Shown here: one piece after another, positions 1-6,309 of the stretch
How positions within the stretch are numbered: position 1 is the first letter of the stretch
How the letters are laid out: each line of letters begins with the position of its first letter
Assembly: GCA_018304205.1 (NCBI GenBank)
Contig: JAGVWR010000039.1
Location: 1 to 18,769 of the forward strand
DNA: 18,769 bases
Direction of reading: 5' to 3'
Source of the DNA: Candidatus Pacearchaeota archaeon
GTDB lineage: Archaea > Nanobdellota > Nanobdellia > Pacearchaeales > GW2011-AR1
The notes under the pieces: generated by a model
Databases searched by the model: none
The model's input: the letters and a program-made list of their open reading frames with translations, nothing else
Told to the model about the DNA's origin: nothing
Translations under genes and position numbers: made by a program

Positions 1-168
1 CCTGTTTTTTTGGATTTTGAAAGCATTAAAATAATAAAACCAGGGAAATACTTACTTGATCTTGGAAAATTGTTTGAGACTGACAAACCTAAGATATACG
101 AAATTGAGGAAGGCAAATATATAATAGACTTGTTTACTCCTAAAATTAAGGCAATAAAGAAAGTTTAA
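1..168 (+). CDS. C-terminal end of an unidentified protein (5' truncated)
   Basis: An open frame runs from the window edge to a TAA at 166-168 and gives 55 residues. The sequence is lysine- and isoleucine-rich with alternating hydrophobic strands (for example IKIIKPGKYLLDLGKLF, then YIIDLFTPKIKAIKKV), which suggests a small beta-rich C-terminal domain. I do not recognise the family. Its stop codon is followed at once by a short hairpin with a T-tract and then, 24 nt after the stop, by the start of cca on the same strand. Cotranscription with cca is possible, but the T-tract argues that at least part of the transcription ends there. The start and the N-terminal domains lie outside the window. 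Confidence 0.65.
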   Translation, partial: PVFLDFESIKIIKPGKYLLDLGKLFETDKPKIYEIEEGKYIIDLFTPKIKAIKKV

Positions 169-190
169 AAGGTTATTTCTCCTTTTTTTT
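167..190 (+). terminator. Hairpin plus T8 tract terminator
   Basis: AAAAGG at 167-172 can pair with CCTTTT at 181-186 across an 8-nt loop, and the right arm runs into eight T residues (183-190). T-rich tracts are the main intrinsic termination signal in archaea. The element overlaps the upstream stop codon and ends 2 nt before the cca ATG, so it would also form the extreme 5' edge of cca. Confidence 0.5.
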
Positions 191-192
191 GT

Positions 193-1455
193 ATGAATAT
201 AACTAAAATTCTCAAATCTATTGACCTTGCTCCTAGTAAGGAAAAACTAAAATATTTGAAAGCAAATACAAAAGAAATAATAAGAATAATAAATGAAAAA
301 ATAAGACAAAATAAAATTAAGGCTGATGTTTTCGTCGGTGGTAGTTTTGCAAAGAATACTTTAGTAAATCGGGAAAATTATGATATAGATATTTTTGTCA
401 GATTTGACTGGAAATATAAAGATCTTTCTTCGTTACTTGAAAGAATTGTAAGGAAATTTCCCAAGGAATTTAAAATTGAGAGAATACATGGAAGCAGAGA
501 TTATTTTAGATTTAATAAAAATAATATAAATTTTGAATTAATTCCTGTAATAAAGATAAAGACTCCAAAAGAAGCTAAAAATGTTACAGATTTAAGTTAT
601 TTCCATGTAAATTATGTAAAAAGAAAGCTTAAAAGTGATTTGGCTAAAGAGGTATTAATTATGAAACAGTTTTGTGAGGCGCAAGGAGTTTATGGTGCTG
701 AAAGTTATATTCGGGGTTTTTCTGGATATGCTTCAGAATGCTTGATAATTTATTATAAGGGTTTTCAAAAAATGGCAAATGAAATTATAAAAGTAAAAGA
801 CAGAATCATAATAGACCCTGAAAAAAAATTTAAGAAAAAAGAAGATGCTTTGATTGAACTTAATGAAAGCAAACTGAATAATCCAATCATTCTTATAGAT
901 CCTACTTGGAAAGAGAGAAATGTGCTTGCGGCACTATCTCGTGAAGCCTTCGACAAATTTCAAGAATCTTTGAAAAATTTTATTAAAAGACCAAGTGCGG
1001 AATTTTTCAAAATAAAAGAGATAAATGGTGATGAAATAAAAAATATTTCTAATAAAAACCGTGCTGAATTCTTGCACCTTATAATTGAAACGGATAGACA
1101 AGAAGGAGATATTGCTGGAACAAAAATGAAAAAATTTTCAAGTTTTCTATCAAACCAAATTGAAAAATATTTTGAAATTATTGGTAAAGAGTTCAGTTAT
1201 AAAGAAGGTAAGAAAGCCGACTTCTTCTTAGCAGTTAAATCTAGGAAAGAAATAGATAAAATTGGCCCTCCTAGTAATATGAAAGATCATGCTGAACAAT
1301 TCAAAAAGAAAAATAAGGTTTTTTTCATTAAAAATGGCGTGTTTCATGTAAAGATAAAGATAAACTTTACTGCAAAAACTTTCTTAAAAACTTGGAGGAA
1401 TAATTACAAAAGTAAAATGAAAGATATGGGCATTATTAATTTTGAAATAAAATGA
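193..1455 (+). CDS. cca: CCA-adding enzyme (archaeal class I tRNA nucleotidyltransferase)
   Basis: This enzyme adds or repairs the 3' CCA end of tRNAs from CTP and ATP. The 420-residue protein is slightly shorter than typical archaeal Cca (about 440). The nucleotidyltransferase signature is clear: GGSFAKNT at 49-56, the metal-binding pair D64 and D66 in YDIDIFVRF, and a likely third carboxylate E115 in FELIPV. The central motif ESYIRGFSGYASECLIIYY (about 170-188) and the C-terminal segment GPPSNMKDHAEQFKKKN match the archaeal family. It starts at the only in-frame ATG before the GGS motif, 24 nt after the preceding gene and directly after a T-tract. It ends in TGA with no gap to the convergent TrmB gene. 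The tRNA-Thr gene in this window encodes no CCA, so it depends on this activity. Confidence 0.95.
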   Translation: MNITKILKSIDLAPSKEKLKYLKANTKEIIRIINEKIRQNKIKADVFVGGSFAKNTLVNRENYDIDIFVRFDWKYKDLSSLLERIVRKFPKEFKIERIHGSRDYFRFNKNNINFELIPVIKIKTPKEAKNVTDLSYFHVNYVKRKLKSDLAKEVLIMKQFCEAQGVYGAESYIRGFSGYASECLIIYYKGFQKMANEIIKVKDRIIIDPEKKFKKKEDALIELNESKLNNPIILIDPTWKERNVLAALSREAFDKFQESLKNFIKRPSAEFFKIKEINGDEIKNISNKNRAEFLHLIIETDRQEGDIAGTKMKKFSSFLSNQIEKYFEIIGKEFSYKEGKKADFFLAVKSRKEIDKIGPPSNMKDHAEQFKKKNKVFFIKNGVFHVKIKINFTAKTFLKTWRNNYKSKMKDMGIINFEIK

Positions 1456-2253
1456 TTACTTTAAAATATTCCCGTTTGAGTTCTTAAGATTACTTTCAAG
1501 TAAGTTTGAAAGTGATTCTGTAAAAAATGAAGATTGTAACCATACTCCCATTTCTTCATCTGAATTTTCGTGTGTTACCATAAAAAGAATTTCTTTCTTA
1601 TCAGTCATAAAAAATCTTGCTTTTGAATCTATAGGCCTGGCTTTAAGATTAAATCTTGTGTTAAATTTCTTTATCTTTTCAGTATCTCCCGATAAAGCCA
1701 ATCTTACTCTTATATCCTTCTTTGTAACTTTATCTAATGCTGGAACTAAAACTCTGCTTTTATCTTCAAAATCTGTTACTGAAGTGCATATAAAAACTTC
1801 TTTCTCTGCATTTTCTACTAATTCTCTTATTCTTGATATGATATTGGCTCTTCCTCTCAATGAACCAGTTATATCTACAGATTTTATAGGCGAAATACCT
1901 GAATTGTGAAGTTGTTCTAGTTCTACATACTCTTGGGTCTCCTTTAAATTAGATAATGATTTAACTTTTTCTTGAGCTTCGTTGAGTGTTTTAGATTTCA
2001 TCTTTTCTATAATCTCAGTAGGTTTTACAGAGATATATTTTACTGGCTTTCCTATCTTGATTATAGCGAAACCCGCTTTTTCTAATGATTCAAGGACATC
2101 GTAAGTTCTCGATCTAGGAACGCCTGAAATCTCGGCTATTTCTCCTGCAGAAGCGATACCTTTAGAAAGTAAGGCCAACCAAACTTTGGTTTCGTAAATA
2201 TTCAAATTAAAATATTCCTTTATTCTTCTTACTAAATCTGGCTTTATTATCAT
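1456..2253 (-). CDS. TrmB-family transcriptional regulator
   Basis: A DNA-binding regulator of 265 residues. Residues 1-75 form a winged helix-turn-helix of the TrmB type: YETKVWLALLSKG, then GEIAEISGVPRSRTYDVLESL (about 37-57), where VPRSRTYDVL is the recognition-helix signature, then a wing with GKPVKYISVKP. A helical linker follows (about 78-115), probably for dimerisation. The C-terminal half (about 130-258) resembles the phospholipase-D-like effector domain found in many TrmB proteins; I see no extra sugar-binding module. A TATA-like box lies 22-29 nt upstream of the ATG, so the transcript is probably leaderless. The gene stands alone, with no transporter or sugar enzyme beside it, so neither ligand nor targets can be read from context. 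Its stop codon abuts that of cca. Confidence 0.88.
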   Translation of the reverse strand: MIIKPDLVRRIKEYFNLNIYETKVWLALLSKGIASAGEIAEISGVPRSRTYDVLESLEKAGFAIIKIGKPVKYISVKPTEIIEKMKSKTLNEAQEKVKSLSNLKETQEYVELEQLHNSGISPIKSVDITGSLRGRANIISRIRELVENAEKEVFICTSVTDFEDKSRVLVPALDKVTKKDIRVRLALSGDTEKIKKFNTRFNLKARPIDSKARFFMTDKKEILFMVTHENSDEEMGVWLQSSFFTESLSNLLESNLKNSNGNILK

Positions 2254-2274
2254 GCAGGGACAACAAAAAAAGGG

Positions 2275-2282
2275 TATTTAAA
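2275..2282 (-). promoter_or_regulatory. TATA box of the TrmB-like gene
   Basis: On the minus strand this reads TTTAAATA, a good archaeal TATA box, 22-29 nt upstream of the ATG at 2253. The start point predicted about 25 nt downstream falls on or next to the start codon. Confidence 0.6.
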
Positions 2283-2334
2283 TCTTTCTATTGTTGTAAC
2301 TGGCTAATGACAATTTAGTCTACTTTTACAAAGA

Positions 2335-2342
2335 TTTAAAAA
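2335..2342 (+). promoter_or_regulatory. TATA box of the small Sm-like gene
   Basis: TTTAAAAA ends 22 nt before the ATG at 2364, the same spacing as other promoters in this window. Together with the TrmB box it forms a divergent promoter pair in a 110-bp intergenic region. Confidence 0.5.
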
Positions 2343-2363
2343 TGACCTTTTTAATTTAAGATT

Positions 2364-2738
2364 ATGGCATTTGGATTTAAACCTGCAGTTGAAAGACTTG
2401 AAGACAGAGATATATTTAATCTTGATTTTGTAAAGAGAGAGGACGACCCTTACTGCCTCAATCTTAACGATGCAGTTGAATTGGTAATGGGAAATATGCA
2501 TTTTTCAGGTATTTATATAGGTATGACAAAAGAAGGAATGTTAGTACTTTCTTCGTGATTACGCTATGAACATAGTAATTTGGTCGATAGAGATAAACCT
2601 CGAGATCAATGTGTATTTGAAATTAAAAGACCTCTTTTACTTGATTCACGTAATTTTGTTGTGGTTCCTACGAGAAGAAAATATTTAGAAAGTTTATTGG
2701 CTAAAATGTCTGATCCAGAACTAGATTACTCAATTTAA
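2364..2738 (+). pseudogene. Small Sm/Lsm-like protein gene interrupted by an in-frame TGA
   Basis: The frame opens at ATG 2364, reaches TGA at codon 65 (2556-2558), then continues open for 59 sense codons to TAA at 2736-2738. Read through, it would encode 124 residues. The first half contains NDAVELVMGNMHFSGIYIG, which resembles the Sm1 strand pattern of Sm/Lsm barrels. The second half contains LLLDSRNFVVVPTRRKYL, which could be Sm2. That assignment is inference from pattern, not from a profile hit. The TGA falls between the two motifs, so either half alone would lack a complete barrel. A well-placed TATA box precedes the ATG, and the distal TAA overlaps the convergent presenilin-homologue stop by 4 nt, which suggests the longer frame is the ancestral gene. 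TGA serves as an ordinary stop elsewhere here (cca, the 140-aa and 52-aa genes). It could be a nonsense-mutated gene, a sequencing error, or a readthrough gene. Confidence 0.6.
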
Positions 2739-3661
2739 ACCAAAAACGTAATAACTAAACCGATAAAACAGCCTGCAGTTATGAAAGGCATTGCAGGATA
2801 AAATTTGCCTTTTTGTGAGTAAAGAAATAATAAACCCAAAGCAAGAGTTGCGAAAACGGATACTATTAGGGCCTGTATTAATCCCATCGAATTTAAAACA
2901 ACCCCTGCTAAAATTATTGGAAAAACAACGTCTCCGCCCCCAAGTAAAGCAATACTCATCTTTATTTTTCTTCCTTTAATTTTTGATTTTGAATTTCTAT
3001 ACTTCCCGACAAGGGCTCTTTCTTTTTGGCCCATATATGGAATGAAGAATCCTGAAAATATTTTCAATTTTTGTATCTGGTACTTTGCCATTTTTTGCAT
3101 GAATCCTGCATGCCAAACTGCGTACATATCGTATATAGAAATTAAAATTAATAATAATATTATAGTCCACAAATTAAGAAGGGGGACAAATATCGCAGCT
3201 ATACCCGGGTAAATTGCTAGTTCGGTTAAATTATGAACTACAAAATTTCTTTTGAATATTTTGATAAATGATAAAGGAATTGCTATGATTAGTGCAACAT
3301 ATGGAGAAAATTCCAACTTAAAAGCTAAAACGTTTAAAGTGACTGCTAGTGCAAGTATTACTACCAAGAAAAACCAAAGTCTGAGAAAAAATTCAGACTT
3401 ATATTTCATTAAAACGAACATTAACATTACCGCTATGGCAAAAGCAATTAAAATTGATATAAAATTTGCCTTGGGTTTTTGATCTTGCGGGGGTTCCAGA
3501 CCAAATGGAATATCGTAAGTTGTTTTATTTATTAGTTCACCTGATTCTGTTGTAAATTGAACTATTTTAGGAGAATAAAATCCGACAACTGCTATACCGA
3601 TTAACTGTGTTATAAAGAACATTCCTAAAAGAAGGGCAATTATTTTTGCTGAATGTTTCAT
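2735..3661 (-). CDS. Presenilin/SPP-type intramembrane aspartyl protease
   Basis: A 308-residue polytopic membrane protein of the archaeal presenilin-homologue (PSH) family, which cleaves transmembrane segments inside the bilayer. The family motifs are present in order: YD at Y177-D178 (SIYDMYAVWHAG), GxGD as GGGD with D244 (ALLGGGDVVFP), and a PAL-like PAM at 289-291 (FYPAMPFI). D178 and D244 would be the catalytic pair. About nine hydrophobic segments can be seen: one at the N-terminus (7-28), a loop rich in polar residues (about 30-65), then the remaining helices. It is the last gene of a minus-strand series: the aCPSF1 stop lies 1 nt upstream of its ATG, which suggests cotranscription. 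The family is known from Methanoculleus PSH; the cellular substrate cannot be inferred. Confidence 0.88.
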   Translation of the reverse strand: MKHSAKIIALLLGMFFITQLIGIAVVGFYSPKIVQFTTESGELINKTTYDIPFGLEPPQDQKPKANFISILIAFAIAVMLMFVLMKYKSEFFLRLWFFLVVILALAVTLNVLAFKLEFSPYVALIIAIPLSFIKIFKRNFVVHNLTELAIYPGIAAIFVPLLNLWTIILLLILISIYDMYAVWHAGFMQKMAKYQIQKLKIFSGFFIPYMGQKERALVGKYRNSKSKIKGRKIKMSIALLGGGDVVFPIILAGVVLNSMGLIQALIVSVFATLALGLLFLYSQKGKFYPAMPFITAGCFIGLVITFLV

Positions 3662-3662
3662 C

Positions 3663-5543
3663 TTATTTTAGCCTGACGGTTTCCAAATTTCTTGGAACGG
3701 TCGTTTCTATCCTATTCTGCCTATAAATTGATGAAGCCAGATCTAAACATTTTGAAACTTCTCCATGATTTATTATTATTCTTTTTGGCTTTGGGCTCAT
3801 TCTACTTACATATTGCATAAGTCCGTTTCTTCCTGAATGTGCTGATAATCCATACATTGTTTCGACTTGCATTTTTACATGAATTCTATCTCCATCTATT
3901 GTAACATCTTTGAACCCTTCCTTTACTTGTCTTCCGGGGGAACCAATCGCTTGATAACATCCAAAGACTATTAAATTCTTTTCGCTGTCTGCAAAACTTT
4001 TGAAATATTCTACAGATGCCCCGCCTGTCAACATACCGGATGTTGCAATGACTATGCAGGGCCCTCCTTCCACAACTTTTTTTCTTTCTGCAGGACTACC
4101 TACTCTGTTAAATATATCTGATAAAAATGGATTATTATCTTGAAATATTTGGTTTCTAATACTTGAACTTAGAAAATCAGGGTAAGCTGTATGAATCGCA
4201 TTAATATCCCACATCATTCCATCAATATACACTGGAATTCTTGGTATTTCTCCCGATCTAATTGCTTCTTCCACTCTGAGAATTGTTTCTTGAGAGTGAC
4301 CTAAACCTAATTCTGGAAGTAATATCTTTCCTCCGCGGGCAATAACTGTTTTTGCGAGTTCAATGAATTTTGTTTCAGTTTCTTTTCTTGGAGGCAATAT
4401 ATCTTCCTTGGCACCATAGGTAGATTCCATCTGAAGTGTTTCAATTCTTGGAAATCTATTATGCGCTGGATCTAATAATCTTGTTTTTTCGTACTTTGTA
4501 TCTCCTGAATATACAAAATTATGCAACCCGTTTCCTATATTTATATGAACTTGCGCGGAACCTAAAATATGCCCTGCGTTATAAAGAGTTATTCTTATAT
4601 CTGAAGTAACATCTGTAACTTCACCATAGTCTAGACATATAGAGTGTCTTACCATTTCTTTTATGTCTTCTGCCCTATAGAGAGGAAACTCTGCTTTCTT
4701 GTATGCAATTCCTATTATGTCTAGCTGAAGCAGGGCAGCTATATCCCTTGTTGGAGCAGTCATATAGATTGGTCCTCTATATCCCATTTTGTACAAATAG
4801 GGAATTAAACCACAGTGATCTATGTGCGCGTGAGAAAGTATTATTGCATCTATGGAGTTGAGATCTCCTATTTCTGCAACATCTAAATAGGGGAATTTAT
4901 CTGTACCTTCTTGAATTGCTGGATTTATTCCGCAATCTAACAAAACTTTTGAATTTGGCGTGTGCAATAGAAGGCAACTTCTTCCAACTTGTCTGCCTCC
5001 TCCAAGATATGTAAGTCTAACCCACATATCCATTTTTTCAGGATTCCATTCTCGGTATATCTTCTTTCCAATATCGTTAAGAAATTTTCTTCTATAATTA
5101 TTGTTTGCATAAAGAACTGAGCGAATCTTTTCTGTTATTTTACTAGGAATGCTTGGAGATCTTTGAACTACTGGAGACCACATTGTTGATCTTTTTACAT
5201 CATTTAAAATTGAGCCTTGCTTGCCTATGACAAGTCCGGGTTTCTTAGCTTCTATTACTACTATAGATCTTTGAACATCAAAAATTATATTCTCAATTCC
5301 TGCTTCTAATGGGACTAGGGCTCTTATGGTTTTGTCAGTTTCGTCTTCTGAAGCAAGTATTGATTTGTCCGCCCTTAGTTCTATTCTTTTCTTTATTTTA
5401 TCTACTGCTTCTTTTATTTTTCCCTCTCCATTCTTGAAAAATTCTTTATCGTTAGTGTAAAGAACTATGTTTGCTCCTTCAAAAATCGCTTCACTTATTA
5501 CTTTGGGAAGATCTTCTTTAATACTTTTTAAAATGTCTGCCAT
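3663..5543 (-). CDS. fttA: aCPSF1/FttA beta-CASP ribonuclease and transcription termination factor
   Basis: A 626-residue protein, close to the family length of about 630-650. Residues 1-145 hold the two N-terminal KH domains; the second has the loop GLVIGKQG (103-110). The metallo-beta-lactamase core follows with HAHIDH at 238-243, GH at 324-325 in YNAGHILGSAQ and SGDTKYEKT at 346-354. The beta-CASP insert starts near MESTYG (372-377), with later motifs TSGM (501-504), GLSAHSG (565-571) and INHGE (591-595). Members are Zn-dependent endo- and 5'-3' exonucleases that end archaeal transcription in the manner of eukaryotic CPSF73. In many homologues a GRxQE-like motif follows ESTYG; here it reads GLGHSQE (413-419), a mild divergence. 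It lies 22 nt after psmB and 1 nt before the presenilin homologue. Given the zero-gap convergent genes around it, factor-dependent termination is probably important in this genome. Confidence 0.95.
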   Translation of the reverse strand: MADILKSIKEDLPKVISEAIFEGANIVLYTNDKEFFKNGEGKIKEAVDKIKKRIELRADKSILASEDETDKTIRALVPLEAGIENIIFDVQRSIVVIEAKKPGLVIGKQGSILNDVKRSTMWSPVVQRSPSIPSKITEKIRSVLYANNNYRRKFLNDIGKKIYREWNPEKMDMWVRLTYLGGGRQVGRSCLLLHTPNSKVLLDCGINPAIQEGTDKFPYLDVAEIGDLNSIDAIILSHAHIDHCGLIPYLYKMGYRGPIYMTAPTRDIAALLQLDIIGIAYKKAEFPLYRAEDIKEMVRHSICLDYGEVTDVTSDIRITLYNAGHILGSAQVHINIGNGLHNFVYSGDTKYEKTRLLDPAHNRFPRIETLQMESTYGAKEDILPPRKETETKFIELAKTVIARGGKILLPELGLGHSQETILRVEEAIRSGEIPRIPVYIDGMMWDINAIHTAYPDFLSSSIRNQIFQDNNPFLSDIFNRVGSPAERKKVVEGGPCIVIATSGMLTGGASVEYFKSFADSEKNLIVFGCYQAIGSPGRQVKEGFKDVTIDGDRIHVKMQVETMYGLSAHSGRNGLMQYVSRMSPKPKRIIINHGEVSKCLDLASSIYRQNRIETTVPRNLETVRLK

Positions 5544-5565
5544 TTTCTAAATTTAAAATAATTAA

Positions 5566-6252
5566 TTACTTATATTGGGGTAATATTTCCTCAGAAACTT
5601 CATGTTTAATGCCTTCTTTGGTGATTGAGAAAACGTCTATTCCGTTCCCAGATGCAGTGTCTCTTTGCGTTGAAGATTTAATACATTCCTGTGCTAAATT
5701 TACCCCTTCTTTAACTGTTATTCCACTCTTATATTGCCTTTCTAATAATCCGAGCATGAATACCATGCCACTTCCGCTTGCATCGTAATCGTTTATTAAT
5801 CTAATATCTCCTGCTGGTGAAACTGAATATACTTCGGCTGATCCGTCTTCGTTAAATCCACCGCATATTGTTGCAACAATATTGGGGATCATGCTTGGGG
5901 TCCTTATATTTCGGTATATCGAAATAGATATTAGGTGAGCGGCCTCTTTAACTGTTGGACGCGACCTTGTTTTAAGTTCTTTTAACTTGAGTTCTGCCGC
6001 AATGACTTTTGAAAGTAAGACTGCGTCAGATGCTGTTCCTGCAACAGCCATAAGCATATAGTCGTTTATCTTGATTACCTTCTTAAAATCTTTCTGAGCA
6101 ACCATCTGTCCGTTGCCTATAGAGACCCTTCTATCTGAAGCTATAACTACTCCGTCTTTGCATGTTATTCCAACTATGCTTGTACCCGTTTTTGGTATGC
6201 TCTTAGAAATTTCTTCCATGTCTATGTTCATTTTAGAATTCAACTGAATCAC
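5566..6252 (-). CDS. psmB: 20S proteasome beta subunit (catalytic)
   Basis: This is the proteolytic subunit of the archaeal 20S proteasome, made with an N-terminal propeptide. Autocleavage is predicted at G23|T24 (KTGTSIVGI), leaving T24 as the N-terminal nucleophile. D40 in ASDRR and K58 in KKVIKI match catalytic Asp/Glu17 and Lys33 of the Thermoplasma enzyme, with a two-residue insertion between them. QRDTASGNGIDV (about 196-207) matches the conserved Asp166/Ser169 region. The 228-residue form begins at GTG 6252; ATG codons at M8 (6231) and M12 (6219) are alternatives. The GTG sits at the spacing expected for a leaderless start from the TATA box at 6279-6286, so it is kept, but M8 is nearly as likely. 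It is followed by aCPSF1 after 22 nt, an arrangement I recall from other archaea. Confidence 0.93.
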   Translation of the reverse strand: MIQLNSKMNIDMEEISKSIPKTGTSIVGITCKDGVVIASDRRVSIGNGQMVAQKDFKKVIKINDYMLMAVAGTASDAVLLSKVIAAELKLKELKTRSRPTVKEAAHLISISIYRNIRTPSMIPNIVATICGGFNEDGSAEVYSVSPAGDIRLINDYDASGSGMVFMLGLLERQYKSGITVKEGVNLAQECIKSSTQRDTASGNGIDVFSITKEGIKHEVSEEILPQYK

Positions 6253-6278
6253 CAGTTAAGAATTTAACATTTCAATGA

Positions 6279-6286
6279 TATTTAAA
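6279..6286 (-). promoter_or_regulatory. TATA box of psmB
   Basis: On the minus strand this reads TTTAAATA, 27-34 nt upstream of the GTG at 6252. It sits in the 57-bp gap after rad50, so psmB has its own promoter rather than depending on mre11-rad50 transcription. Confidence 0.55.
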
Positions 6287-6309
6287 CATTTCGGCTATTT
6301 GGCGGCTAA

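Noticed and set aside
2304..2501. Open frame of 65 codons on the minus strand
   Set aside because: It runs antisense across the promoter and first half of the Sm-like gene and has no protein-like pattern or promoter of its own.
2556..2558. TGA read as selenocysteine or as a reassigned tryptophan codon
   Set aside because: TGA ends other genes in the window (cca, the 140-aa and 52-aa genes), tryptophan is encoded by TGG throughout, and no redox motif surrounds the codon. Mutation, error or readthrough are more likely.
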